Source: Tiliqua scincoides (taxonomy: Eukaryota > Chordata > Lepidosauria > Squamata > Scincidae). From it: 64,000 nt of DNA. The stretch spans positions 102,246,659-102,310,658 of the forward strand of contig NC_089822.1 of NCBI RefSeq assembly GCF_035046505.1, read 5' to 3'. Of this stretch, positions 22,801-37,800 are shown in pieces (the stretch's first letter is position 1; each line of letters begins with the position of its first letter). The position numbers and the translations under genes are program-made. The notes under the pieces are model-generated. The model was not told the origin of the DNA. It saw only the letters and a list, made by a program, of their open reading frames with translations, and ran no database searches.

Positions 22801-25800
22801 GGAATTTACACTGGAGAAGCAGAAGGAAGTGTATGCTTAACCCTTTCTTTACTTGCTGCATCTTGACACCAAATCACCCTCCAGCTGCTTTCCCTTTCCC
22901 TGAGTTCCTGAATGTGTATTTGGGGAAAATAGTTTAGGGTGAAGAGACTTAGAGTGAAAGAGTTCCAAATGGGAAAAACTGTTACATGCCTTTTCTTGCA
23001 CCACCTCTCTAAATCACCCCCTCATGGAAAGTCTTTCTATATTTCTTTCTCTGTTTTGCTTACAAGATGTCATCATTTGTAATTTTACTCTCATTTGATG
23101 GACAAATGGTGAATGACTGAGGAACTATAAGAATTATTTGGACTGGGAACTGAAGAAGAGGTCAGATGTCTCCTCCTGCCACTTTTCAGTGTAACTCTAA
23201 GGGCGCAATCCTAGGTCGCCCTTGGGCCAGACTTGTGCCAGCCCAGGAGGGTCGCAAACATGCTGTAAAGCACATTTGTGCCTCCTCGAGAGTTGGCTGG
23301 GCTGGCGCAGGGAGGTGGTGCAAGTCTGAGGAGACCCATTGGGGCTGCAGTGGCTTATCTAGGCGTAAGGGGAAGAGTTTCCCCTTACCTCTGGCCGAGC
23401 CACTTTGGGGCCCTATCTTGCACTGGATATAGCGCAGGCCTCCTGGCCTGCATGTTCCAGCGCAAGATAGGATTTCATTGTAAGTGGCTTACAGTTGGAC
23501 AAATTAAACAACAACAAAAAACCCTAAAATGGCAAACAGACCATAAAGTCACTGACAATGAAAGCAGTCCACTGTAAACACATGTACGCAATAGCAGAAG
23601 CATAGAAGATAGAATCAAGATTTATCTCCATTCATTTAGCATTGATGGGGTGCAATACAATATACTGCGGCGGTGTAGTTCCTGCCTTGAAGGAACTATA
23701 TTCTACAACAAGCAGTCATTTTGCAGAGATGCAAGAGAACTGGGGATGAGGAGAACGGAGTGAGGTGACAGCAGAGGAACACATAAACATAGCTGAGGAA
23801 ATAGATATAAAAAATGAATGGCTGTCCATGTTATTTGTCTTCAGTGTACATATACTTCTATTTGTCTTCAGTGTACATATACTTCTTTTCTTACTCCAGA
23901 CAAGCATTTTGGATATCTCAAATGCATGTAGTACCAAAAAAAGTTATGTGAAAGATCTGTGCAACTGTGGGATGCTTGAAAGAGCAGCTCCTTCTGTATA
24001 AGCCCTTTCCTTCCCCAACCCTAAGATCTTCTGCTCCTGCCATCTTATCAGAAGGCAGGCAGGCTGACACCTACAGACAGTTCTTGATAGTCATTGTTTC
24101 TGGTCACATGCTGGTGACAGACACACACAGAAGGTACATCCCTTTTTTATGAATCCTGTAGTTGTGAATTTGGCTGGTTTGGTCAATGTCAAATGAGTGG
24201 TCAGGAACTTGAGGAAAGAACATTAATGTTTCTCAGTGAATGCAGATGCCAGTGCCAGAGGATTGCCAGAGGTTTGGAAGATAGCACATGTCACACCAAC
24301 CTTTAAAAAAGGAAGGAGAGGGGACCCGGGAAACTATAGACCAGTCAACCGAACATCTGTACCAGGTAAGATGGTGGAATGCCTCATCGAAGATGAAATC
24401 TTAAAACACGTAGACAAACAAACCTTGCTGAGGGAGAACTAACAAGGCTTCTGTAAGGGGAAGACATGCCTCACAAACCTTTTTGATTTCTTTGAAAAGG
24501 TCAACAGACATGTGGATGCAGAAGAACCTGTGGATATTATATATCTGGATTTTCAGAAGGTGTTTGACACGGTCCCTCCCCTAAGGCTGCGGAGGAAACT
24601 CCACTGCCAGGGAATTAGATGACAGGTCCTCTCATGGGATTAGGAACTGGCTAAGGGCCAGGAAGCAGAGAGTGGGTGTCAATGGACAATTTTCACAGTG
24701 GAGAGAAATGAAAAGCGGTGTGCCTCAATGATCTGTCCCAGGACCACTGCTTTTCAACCTGTTCATAAATGACCGGAGACAGAGCTAAGCAGCAAGGTGC
24801 CCAGATCTGTAGAGGACACTAAACTTTTCTGAGTGGGTTTATGAAGAGCTCCAGAAGGATCTCTCCAAACTGGAAAAACCGGCCACAAAATGGCAGATGC
24901 ATTTCAATGTAAGTAAGTGTAAAGTGATGCACATTGGGGCAAAGAACCAAAACTTCACATAGAGGCTAATGGATTCTGAGCTGTCTGTGACAAATTAGGA
25001 GAGAGATCTTGGGGACAGTTCAATCAAAGTGTCAACCCAATGTACAGCGGAGGTGAATAAGGCTAATTCCGTGCTTGGGATGATTAGAAAAGGTACTGAG
25101 AATAAAACAGCTAATATTATAATGCCATTGTACAAATTGATGGTAAGGCTACACCTGGAGTATTGTGTCCAGTTCTGGTTGCCACATCTCAAAAAGGATA
25201 TCATGGAAAAGGTGCAAAAGAGAGCAACCAAAATGATTACTGGTCTGGGGCACCTCCTTTACGAGTAAACGCTACAGCATTTGGGACTCTTCAGCCTATA
25301 AAAAAGGAGCCTGAGGGGGGAGATGATTGAGACATACACAATTATGCAGACAAAAGAAAATATTTCTTTACCCTGTGAAATTCCTTGCCACAGGATATGG
25401 TAATGGCACCTGGTCTGGATGCTTTTAAAAACGGGACTGGACAAATTTCTAGAGGAAAAGTCCACCATAGGTTACAAGCCGTGATGGGTATGTGTAACCT
25501 TCTGATTTTAGAAGCAGCCTATCTCAAAATGTCAGATGCAAGAGAGGACACCAGATTGCAGGTCTCCTGTTGTCTTGTTTGCTCCCTGAGGCATCTGGTG
25601 GGCCACTGTGAAACACAGGAGGCTGGACTACATGGGCTTTCGGCCTGATCCAGCTGGGCCTGATCCAGCTTGTGTTCGAATGTATCCCTGAATGGTCCAT
25701 TTATCTAACAGGGTGGAGTATCATACCAGTGCTCTGCAGTTCATTGTGAAGGCCGAATGTGACATAAGAGTTTTGTGACTTCTGCATTTTCAAAAATCAG

Positions 25801-28800
25801 TTGTGGCAGGGGAGAGCTGGATTTGGGCCACAGCATGTGCACATCTAAACTTTTGCCCTCCCCCCCACACCAATTCTCAAAATTGTCCTTCCCCTCAAAG
25901 CTGCTTTCCTTCAAAGAAGGAAAAAGTCTTAATCTGGACCACTAAATACCAAGTTGGAGGGGGTGGGTGGGTAAAATCTGCATCAAGGCCACAGCTTGAA
26001 GAGAAAAGGGTTACACATAACCTTCAGCATCAAAATGACACACACACACCCCTACTGATTCTTGAAAAAAAGAAAGATGCCATCAAAAGTTCCCATCACG
26101 GAACTTCTACATTATGTCTAATTTGACCCTGAAAAACAGCAATTGAAATTTGAACAGAGATAGAAACCTTGTTCAGACATAATGAACCCATGAAGAGCCT
26201 CTATGGTTTCATAATATCTGAGCATATACCAGTAAGACCCCTCTGGCCTATGCTTACAGCATTTGCATAGATAAATACTGTACTGGGAAGAGATCCTCTG
26301 TGATGAGAGATACTGATGCCAAACACCATCTGTAATCGTGGGGAGAATCTCTCCCCAGTTACAATGTCTGTTGTTTGGGCAGACAAATAGCATACAGTGT
26401 ATGTGATGGGCAAGGAGCAAGGCTATGGAGCAGTTATACCCACGCTTACTGCGATCACCGCACTTTGCGATCATGGAGCCATGTCGCAGTGCCACCATTG
26501 CCCAGCATTCCTGAGCACCCCCAACTTGAATTGCATGAGATCTTGCGAGATCTTACATGATTCAAGATGGAAAGAGTTGGTAAGAAGAAGCCATAGGAGA
26601 CATCCCCCGGCACACCTGTGAATTTGCTGCTGCATCAAAGTGCGCTGCAGTGTAGTCTGGGCACCACGGCTATGAAACATGGTAGGGGTGGGGATTGCCC
26701 AGGTATTTCTGCTGCCTCCTAGCACTTTCTGGGCTAAGAGGATCACTGTCATTGCCACAATTTCTCCTCCTCCTCCTCCTGCCATGAGGAGAAGGTAGCA
26801 GGTTGGTTTAGGTGGCCACTGCTGCCATCATTGACACTTCTCCTCTGCTTTAGTGAAGGAGGAGAGGGCTCTGTGCCTGCCTGCTTGCTCCTGAAGGAGA
26901 CAGGGGCATGTTCTCTTTATGTGAGGACAGGTGATGGCAGGAGGAACTAGTTTCTGATGCCATTTTGCCTTGAGTTGGACCTGAAGCCAGACTGGCCTAT
27001 TTGGAAGAAGGTCTTCCCTGCAGTGATCCTTTTTCTCTAGACCAGGGGTGTCCAAACATTTTGATAGGAGAGCCACATCATCTCTCTGACACTGTGTTGG
27101 GGGCTGGGGAAAAAAAAGAATTAATTTACATAAGTGAATATATTTGAGATGGAACTTGTATGAATGAATGAAGGTCTTGCAATAGCCCAAGGCCTATAAA
27201 AGGCCTTGCACAAAGTAAGGCCAGCCTTTCCTTCACTGCCATTGCTGCATCACAGACGTGAAACAGCAAGTAGTGGAGGGAGTCCTCATCCCACAACTCA
27301 GGTGAGAGGTTGAACAGTTGTCCTCACACTGAGAGCAGTTGCGTTGGGCCAGCACGGGCTCCCACAAGTCTCTGGAGGGCCAGAGGTTCATTGGACACTG
27401 GGTGCTCCCCGCAGGCTGGAATGGGAGCCCCCAAGGGCCGCAAGTGGCCCCCAGGCCAGGGTTTGGGCACCCCTGCTCTAGACCATATTGCCTTGTCCAG
27501 GCCCTGGGGTAGTTTGTGATGAGCGAGACAGGGGCTGTGAGGCAGCTATGTGTGCAGATCCTGGCCTTCATGCAGAGTCATTTTGCCTGTATGCATGCAT
27601 GTTTTTCAAACGCAGCTGTTTCTTTGGTATCAGAGGTGTTCCTGTACCTTAATATGCAGGAAAAGGAGTTTAAGAAAACAATAATAAGGCTTTTGCTTAG
27701 CTTGCTTTTATTTCGACCACCACTAATTATGGGCAGGATCTAGTCATTGCCTGTTGATTTCAAAGAGAACATTTAAGAACATACTTAATTTTCCCCCTTA
27801 AAATCAATGGGATTCAAACATGCTTAACTTTTGACTGGGTCATGCCTTATGTGTTGGCATTTTGTACTTGTGTGTATGGGAGAATTAAATAGATTATAAT
27901 GAGGGGAAACAAAAGGAGAATTTGATGGGGATGCGTAACAATCAGGCATCTTCCTTGGAGTCCTCCATCTGTGCTTTGGGAGCTGCTTTTCCAATTGTTT
28001 TTCCAAAAACAGTCCTTTTCAGCCAATACTTCCTTCACTGTCACAAATAAACAGACAAACCAACAGGTTGGTTGTAGTGGAAATGACAGGTATATATCTG
28101 CTTAAGATACAGTTTGCAGATATTAATATGTTGCCCTCCCTATGGGATTGCTACAGTCCCTGGGATCCTGTCCACCTCTGAAGGAGGAAGAGGAGAAGGG
28201 GAAATTTATCTATTTGGGTAAGATCCAGAAGGGGAAGAAGAAGAGACCAATGGAAGAATGTGGGGTTCTGAGCAGGTAGAGGAACTAGTGGAAGAAAGTG
28301 GCAGGACTAGGTTGTTGGACTGAAAACATAAAAGATATTGCAGCTGAGAGAGAGAGAGAGAGAGAGAGATGGTGAAGGAACCATGTTGCTAATGGAACCT
28401 GGAATGGAAAACATAGAGAAAGAAGGATGGTTTGCAGTTGGCATCAAGACATGACAGCAAAGAAAAGAAAAGATCAATGATAACTTACTCCATGGGAAAT
28501 CAGCACTGTTGACATCAGCTGTAAGGTAGTCACCTATGTTTGAGTCATAGTATCCTTGGCCTGGGCTCTTGCCCACCAACTGTAAAGGGAGACAAGGAGG
28601 TTTCATCGCATTGTCAGAAAGTGTGAACGGCACACAGCATGTACCAGGACTCATGATGTGACAGCTGTTGGGTACAAGTGATGACTTACCACTGTCATCT
28701 GAAGGCTTCTCCTCATTGAAGGACGGCAGTGGAAGCCTTGCACGGAGAGAAGTTAGGGTGAGCCACAGCAAAATACTACCTCTTGTTTCTCCACTCCCTC

Positions 28801-31800
28801 CAGTAAACTCAGTGCTAAGATGCCAGAGGGAATTGAAGGCAAAATCAGATGTGCTTGTAACGGCAGGTGAAAGGGGTACTTCTGAAGAATCCTTAGTTGC
28901 TGCATTGCAAAGCAGCCACTTTGAAGCCAGAACTGAAAATCAGGATGCAACCTGCAGCAACTGTCAAGCAATAAAGCTTGAACATGACATAGTATTTTAT
29001 CAGTTTGCTCATGCGCTCCAGTACAGAAGCAATCTTCAAGTATGGAGGTGGGGGCAGAAGGGCCATTGAACATGAAAGGAATTCGCTCCAGAATGGATTA
29101 GGAATTTGTACTGGGATCTCTGCAGGGAACATGTTTTGTTATGTAATTTACTTATTGACTATATCTTTAGACTTCTTTTTTTTACTGAAGTGGTTTACAA
29201 TAAGTGCCATTTTAAAATACAACAAACACAACTGTCAGAAGCAGGAGCCACAAAAGAAATATCCACACCAGCAGTTATACATTTCTACAGAGTCACCATC
29301 CAGCATTGTTTAACATTTTCTGGTGCTGCAAAAATCAAGCTTGTAAACTTGCAGCAGTACATTTTGCTCTGTTATGCCTCTGCATATAATCCACTATTAG
29401 ATAGTATTCCATCCTGCAATGATTCCTTGCAATACACCATAAACAAGCAGAGGACAGAAAAGAAAACGTGTTGATGATAACCAGGCACCATCAACACTGA
29501 CAGCAGGTTATTGATTTTGAGGGTCCTGAGGCAATAGATGAGCATTACATTTGATTACTGTATACAGCAATGGTGTTAAAAGGTGTATTGTTAAGTCAGG
29601 TTATTTGATCCCTACAACATTTTTGTGTGCAGGAAAAAAATCACAAATCATTGAGGTAAAGCAAAATTAACCAGCACATTCGATTAAGTGCCAACGCCTA
29701 TTCCCCATGAGTGCCAGATAACACAGCTTTTTCCATACATAAGAATTTCCAATATTCTCATCTAGAAGATCAAATGGGCATAAGTGACCCCTTCATGGAA
29801 ATCCGCTAATCTAGTCACTATCCTGAGACACCACAGCATATGTTGCTTGCCTTTCGAGAGGGCCTTTCATTGGAATTTGTGGAGGGGGGAAGAGCCACTG
29901 GCCCCTTTTATCTATCTATCTATCTGCCATCCTTCCTCCAAGATGTCCAGAGATTATTACATTTTATCCTCATTACTACCCCGTAAGGTAGGTTAGGCTG
30001 AGAGAAAGAGAGAGGGAAAACTGGCCTAAGATTCATGCAGCAAACTTCATGGTGAAGTGAGGTCCCTGGGTTCAAATGTCAGCCCAAATCTGATACTTTG
30101 TCCACTACACCACAGCTTTGCTGATCTCCCTCTCCACAAAGCTGACAACAATTTGGCCTTTCTTACTTCTACCATTGCTTCTGGCCTGGGCTCAAGATGG
30201 CCCAAACAGAAGTCAGGAACTTGCTCATTAGCTGCACACCCTGTATATGTGTTGGGGAGGTGGTTTCAGGCACTCTGCTTTACTCCAAGCTGGGCGTTCT
30301 CTTACCTGCCCTTGGACTTGGTTTCTGGGATTGCTTCCTGGAAGTTTTGTTGTGTTTTTCCATCGATGGGAGCTTGTGCGTTCTCCACATTCAAGGGCTT
30401 CTCTTTCAAGAATGCTGGGCGGAGGTCTTGCTGGAAAGAGGGCCCTATTTGCCCCTCTGTGGTTTCAATCTTTTGGACATTTGAGATGGATGTTTCGGTG
30501 GGGGCAGCGACAAGCCAGGCTTTTGAGTAGTCTGACCACTCCTGAAACTTGGAGGCTTGGAGGGTTTGCCCGTTATCATGTAGAACTGAAGAGTGTGCCT
30601 TTGGTACAGGCTCCTGGCCTGAGACTGCAAAAGCGTATTTCAAAATCTCATCAATGTTGGCGCGGACGTCAATATTAAGGGGTGGCGAGGGAGCCTTGAT
30701 CAGGAGCTTGCTGATCTCCTGGCTTGGAGCTAAAGGAAGGACAAGACAGAGAAAAGCTGAGAGTAGGAAACTGCTTGTGTATGACCTCACAGAGACCTTG
30801 CTGCACCCTCGTTCTTCTCCACATGGCCCGTGTCAGGTGCTCACACCATCAAAAACCAACACACTATTGCTCCAGACCACTGTTTCTCAAACTGTGGGTC
30901 AGGACCAGGGCTAGGTGGTCACAAGCCAATTTCAGGTGGGTCTCCATTCATTTCAATATTTTATTTTTAGTAGATTAGACTTGATGCTACCATGTGACTG
31001 TGTTTCAGGAGATCTTTATTTTTAACAGGCTACAATGTATATGCTTTTAACAATGATAATCAATGGGGCTTACTCTTGGGTAAGTGTGGATAGGAGTGCA
31101 GCCTAGGATTGTTAAAAAATTTCCCTGCTTGATGATGTCACTTCCAGCCATGACATCACTTCCAGGTTAATGGCATTACTTCCAGTGGGTCCTGACAGAT
31201 TATCATTCTAAAAATTGGGTCCTGGACTAAAAAGTTTGAGAACCACTGCACCAGACTGAATACGTGGAGATGCACACACAGTTCTCCTATGTGAAGTAAC
31301 CATCAGGTTATCCCAGCTGCATATTATTAGAACTTCAAACCTCACTTCAATCTGCCCCACTCCACAAACAAGTTTATAGCGCAAGCTAAATGAGATATGT
31401 TATCTTGTGCAACTTTTTACAAAAGCAGCTTTGGAAGACTGCAAGTTGAAGTTGATTGTGTGAGGGTGGATGTGCATGAATCTTTTGGATCTGGCCATTT
31501 TTTTCTCAAAATCATACCACACCACACCACACCCCACCCCAAGTTGCTTTTGTCAGTATGGGAAAACAATATCTGGGTTCTCTTCCTAGGGAAAGGTCTT
31601 CAGCAGAAAAACAACCAGAGGGGAGAATGTTAAACATCCTGCTTCCATTTCCCTGCTTAATTTTGCAGCTTCCTGAAGCTGCTTCAGGATACAGCAAAAC
31701 AAAAACCAGAAGATACGTATAAACCAATTTATATACATATATGTATAAATTGGTGTACATCAAATACAGGAATGCATTTGCACACACAGATTCGTTCCTC

Positions 31801-34800
31801 TCTGTTATTAGGGAGTCAAGACCTGATTCACAACCCCTGAAAGAACCAGACTTAATTCGGCAAACTGCTTTTATCAGAACAGGCTTTTGCATTCTGCTTC
31901 TATACATTCATGGATGTATTTTGCTATGGAAGAACTGCACATCTGGGATAAGCCCACCAGATACAGGCAGGCCTTCTTGTAACACCTTTTCTAAACAGAC
32001 AAACCTTACATTAATCCATGCCCCTTGGGTCTTGCAAGTGGAGTTCTGTCATAGCCTCACCTTGAAAGAAGCTTCTCAACAAATAACAGCAGAAGAAAGG
32101 CAAGGCAGAGGTAATAGGGGAGATCAAGGAGGAATGGGTGCATGTCAGTACCTGCTTCCTTCAAGGGGCTTGTCTGAGGGCGCTTTTCACCTGTTTCTGA
32201 CATGAAGGAATTGGGTCTTTCTGTTGGTGCACCACTCTCTTTAGCTGCTTGAGCCGCACTCTCAAGAGCCCGCTTGGGACACAGGATCCGCTGTTGAGGG
32301 AAGAAAGTTTTGAGAAATGTGACTAAATGGGCTGTGGGCAGCTTTCATCTTCCCAGATCATCTCTAGTCCTTCAGAGGTGTTTGTTTCCAGTGAGTAAGA
32401 TACGAGGTTTTCAGTAGGTTTACAGCCTTACTGAACACAGTGGGCTTACTTCTGAATAAAATAAGTAACACCGTTTTCAAACGCCTCTAGTGAATCCTAA
32501 TTTTCCTGTTCTCCTATTAAACGCCTTCTCCACTCACCCTACTTAGGCCAGAGACAGGCTATTGTTTTCAAGAGAGTTTTTAGGAGATTTGAGAGACGTA
32601 TCGATTCCTATAATTTAGACCTCATTACTTTTGTCCCACTGTTGCCACTAGTCAGAGCTTTGGCAGGTTTTTGAAATGATACACATTCTTCAAAAGCTGC
32701 TTACAAGAGACCAAACTAAAGTGATATACACAGCGAGACCAACGATGTCTCTCAAATGACTGTAAATTCTTTGAAAACTACTCCCTGGGTCAGGCTTTAA
32801 GCGAATTGTGCAATTTTTAAGGAAAGGACAATAGTGATGGATACTGTGCAACATAAGTGCTCAGTGGCAATGCACAGCTGACCATTTGCTTCATGACTTC
32901 TGACGTAGTCTGTATACAAGAAGATAATCCTCTCAAGCGCAGAGTTACATGTGGGAAAGGTAACTTCCAAATGTTCATTGCCATGGAAGCAATGGGTCCA
33001 TAGTGTCAGTCTGTCCGCCGGCATTGCATGCCCCAGCATTGTATTCAAACAGTGCATGCATAAATGGAAGGAGAGTTGAAATACTTTGTAGAAATACCCT
33101 GGATTCTTAAAGTTTCTGAATGATACATGCCAGTAATAGCAAGGAATTTTAAGCACTGGTGCCCCTAGTGGTGCACCAGTGCATTGAAGAAGGTAAAATG
33201 GAAGTGGAAGACTACAGGTGGACCCTCGTTATGCACAAGGGTTCCTTTCCTGGACTCCTCATGGATACAGAATTTCATGTGAAACCAAGTCATGCAAATT
33301 CTGGGAACCACCAAGCTCCAAACACATCTGGAGCCTTGCTCCGGTCACATCCATAGCCATTCTGAGGCCTGTGGAGGCTGCGTGCCGAAAACTGGAAGTG
33401 CCTTTCTAGGGCCTCCAGAGGTCATTCTGAAGCCCATGGAGGCTTCGCGCAGCCTCCATGGGCCTCAGAAGAGGTTCTAGTCACCTCCGGAGGTTTCAGG
33501 TTGGGCTGAAGCTGGTTCAACAGGGGTTAAGTAAGCTCAAGATCAAAAATCTGTGGTTAAGTAAGCTCAACCTGTATTGTTCTCCAAGCATGGCTCTGCT
33601 CCTGCAGGGAAACCATTGGATTTTTCTGATGTGACCTGGCAGTCAGTTCTCCCTGGTCAGGCCTGTGTCTTTTCACAGGTAACAAACAGATTCTAGACTT
33701 ATTTGGCACCTTAATCTTCCCTCATTACCTGTCCTTTCACTCACTCCCTGCCTACATTCTTGGTCCAGCTTCCCTCTGAATGTTTTCTTCTCTCAGAGGG
33801 GCAGCATTCAGTGGCAACATGATCAAAGGGGCAATGTTCAGAAACCAGTGGGAGAACATATCAGTTTCCCAGGAAGCTCTGCTCCTAATGTCAAAATCAC
33901 ACTCTTCAACAAAGAAACTTTGTCAAAAACAACTACAGTGTGAAACTGCTGACCTGGAATCGATGCATTTAGGCTTGAGTAAGGATAACAGTTTCCTATC
34001 CTGCCACAGCTATCAGTTAACTTAGCAAGACCAAGAAGACAGTATTACCACCAATTTTGGCTGTCGTGAATTGTCACCATGGTGACTGTATACATCTAAA
34101 CTTTTCATAGAATTATCACAGGTGGTTTCACTATTTATATTTTCTCCCAATACTATATGCTGTACCCATGTATGCTTAACCTGCTGAGGATATCACTTCA
34201 TCCATCTGAGGAAGTGAACTTTGGTCCATGATAGCTTATGTCACAATGAATTTGTTAGTCTTTAAGGTGCCACAAGACTCTGTTGTTTTTTATTACAACA
34301 GAATAACATGGCCACATCTCAAGAAATTGCAACTATGAACAACACCAGAGTGATGGATACAGAATTTCTGGGTTCTTATTGGAGAATCAATTTTGAACTC
34401 TTTTTGGGGGCAAAAATGAGAGATGCCTATATAAATTAATGAGAAATTCGTTTCAATATACACTGGCTCCTGAGTCGCAAAGCTGCTAGCAACTTTGTCA
34501 GGTCTTTTTGGCAGGCACAGCACCTCCTTTGTGGGGCATTCACACAAGCACAATAGTGTTGGCCCAGCAAAAGCCAGCTGTTTCGATGTATGTGCATTCT
34601 GTACCTACCTCCAAAACCGAATCAGTACATATATAGGGGATGGGAATGTAGTTGTGATTAGGCAGTACCGTGTTTACCCAGAAACAACAGATACCAGCAA
34701 AGAGAAGAGTGTCTGCTCTAATTCAGGTTGGAATCTATGTGAGAAATGTAAGGTTCTTGAGTTTTTAAACATTTAAAAAGTAGTCCTGCCAATGCAATGC

Positions 34801-37800
34801 ACAGGTTAGAGGTGGGGGTGAGGCTAGTTTTGATTCGCAGCCACAAATCCTCCATTCTCCACTCAGTTGGCAGCAAAGGTCAATCTTTTCAATAGCCTCA
34901 GCTCTTCCTTCAAACCAAAACCCCATGCTTAGTGCCATAAAGGAATCAACTCTCATGCAGACACAATGTGCTGTTAAATGCTGAAAAATGAAAAAATAAT
35001 TTCTTTTTTCATACAAAATTTCATTCAAAATAAGGCCCAAGTTAGAAAGAACCTCTCTTTGCTGGTACTTTTTATTTCTAAGTATGTTTAAAATCCTGGA
35101 TTGTTGCACTGGATTCTGTAGGCACCTCTGACTTCAACCCCAAGGGAGAAATAAAGAAAAGCAGGTCTATCAAAGCTGCAATCAGTCCTATACATTAGTC
35201 AATCTCTGCATAGGCATTCAGATTGATCCTCCTGTGGATTTACTTCAGCCAGCTTCCATCACAAACCTCTCAGGGTTTATGCCCCAGCTTCTTGAGTGCT
35301 CAGCTGCCCATGCTCCAGCATGGACACCATATTAATCCCCTTCCCCTCACCTTGGTATAAAGCTGCTGATTAGAGCATCGAAACTGTGCAAATAGACAAA
35401 AGGTCTCAAAAGATGGAGTCTGGGGAAGGTCAGCACAGATGGGACCTAGAAGCGAGGGTTGAAAAAAACATTTCTCGTGAGAAAAACAAAGAGCATAAAA
35501 GACATATCCTCTGATGCCGAATAGAGGCATGTATGTACACCTGTGCACATGAACTGAATAAGGCAGCATTATTAAGGTTTGTTTCAATTTATTTGCTTAA
35601 AACCATAGGTCGTCGCAATACAGTAAAAGAAAAACAACAACAAAATATATAACAGTAACCAATAAAAAACACTCATCCTTAAGGTTTATGGAGTTTCACA
35701 CGGATCTTTTTTGCGGCTTTGGCAAACTTTGCTACTTGATAGGTGATAGTAACATCTGTACCCGCAAGCAAACTGCATAGCTGAGCAGGCAAGGGTCTAT
35801 CATGCAATAATCTAAGTATACCAGCAAGAAATTGATTCCTAGGATGTTCATACAAGGGACAATTAAATAAATAGTGAAAGATATCATCAATAAACCCTAG
35901 TCCACATAGACAAACTCTTTGATAAAAGGGGGTATTATTATATTTCCCCTCCCACCAGGCCGATGGCATACATTGAAAGCGAAGGGCTGTAAATGCTTTT
36001 TGTAACGGAGCAGCAGTTAAATTTATAAAATAATTTTCCAAACCAAAAGATGTTTTATAAACATGAAACCAAAATGCAGATGACATTTGGGAAATAATAC
36101 ATAAATCCATCCTCTTAGAATAAAGGCTAATTTTTTCTTTGAGCAACTTCTTGATTTCATTAGTAATAAGAGTAGGAAGGGACTCTACATTGAGTCCATA
36201 TTCATCCATTATAGGTCTAACCAAATTTGCCCAAGACTCTTGTGCAGTATTTTGAAGTTGTTCTAAAAAACATTTCTTTGGAAGGCGAGAATTATTCATG
36301 GAGTTCAATTTTAACCAGTACCTAATGAGAGCAATATGACAGCTAACTTCAATTGAAATCAATCCCATCTCAGCTCTTAAATATACAATTGGTGTTGCAT
36401 GGGGAACAGATAAAAGAGATCGTATAAAAGAATTCTGGGCCAATTCTAAAATAGGAGACTTTGTATATCCCCAGACCTCAGCCCCATAGGTTATTTGAGG
36501 AATTATTTTTTTGGCAAACACCTCAACAGCTGGAGCAACTAAACTTCCCCCGTGAACTCTAATAAATCGAAGTAAAGATTGAGTAGAATGAGTCGCTTTC
36601 AAATTAACTGCATTAAAATGGTACTTCCATGAGAGTTGAGCACTAAAATGGAGACCAAGATAACTAAAAGCACCAAGCTGTTCTATAGGTTTTCCATCAA
36701 GGTTCCATCTATGAGTTTTTCTGTTCCTCCCCAAAACTACAACTTTAGTTTTGGCATAATTAATAGCCAAATATTCTCTTGCTCAATTTGAGCAAAAGCC
36801 TCAGCATACCCACAAGAGTGGTAGAAATCATTGCAATATCATCAGCATATAAAAGAATTGAAAGCTTAACATCGCAAATTGAAGGTGGAAAAAAATCTGG
36901 GCATTATTAAGGTAGTGAGCAGTAAATTACTTGTGTTCTTATGTTCACTAAAAGTCAGACCAGATGTTTCTTTACGCACGTGCTTTGCAAATGTGTGTTT
37001 GTTTTTTCCATGTTAAGTTGCAATTGGATCAGGGGCCCTCACAATCAACAGGCAGCGCAATCCTAACACTGCCCTGAGTAGGCATAAGTTTCTTGTAACG
37101 GCTCCCAAGTATTGTGAATGTTCAATAATGAATATTCACGATTACTCGGAGGCAGGCTAATCCAGTGCACAGATGTGTGCTTGTCTAGCAGAGCCAGACC
37201 TGTGCCAGGACAGGGTGAGTTTGTGCTGGCCCAGGCAGGCCACAGGGGGTGGGATAGGGTGGAGGGAAGGTGGAACGGAAATGGGGGGGGGTTAGCTCTG
37301 GGAAGGGTGGCCCGAGGGGGCCCAGGAGCCAAGGTGGCGCAGGCCGGATCCTAATCCCTGGCCCCAACAGTGTTACATGGGCCACTAGGATTTGTGCCTG
37401 TGAAATTGCCAGTGGAGATCGAGTAACTCCATAGGGCTGCCTGGGGCATTTCTTGGGTTAAGGGCAATAAAATTATCTGAGTTGCACTAAACCTACGCTG
37501 GATATAGCACAGGCCAGTAAGCCCGCCTCTTCCAAGGCACGTTAGGATTGTGCCCCGAGACTGTCATAGGAGATTTAAACTTGCCCCCTAATCCTGATTG
37601 GGGCCCCATAGCTATTATTCACCAGGAAAAAAGTATCTTTTCTTAGGGTACTGCCAAACTATAAATGTGGTTGGATGGACAATAGTTTTAGTTCCAAGTT
37701 GGCCCCATGCAATCAAGATCATGTGATTTTTAAAAGTAGTATCAGCAGTGATTTAGATGAGTGATTAAGCAAGCACTCCTGGACATAAGGGGAAGGACCA

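Noticed and set aside
24236-24442. Possible host gene fragment with KKGRRGDPGNYRPV
   Set aside because: This is the reverse transcriptase of a decayed CR1-type LINE and not a host gene.
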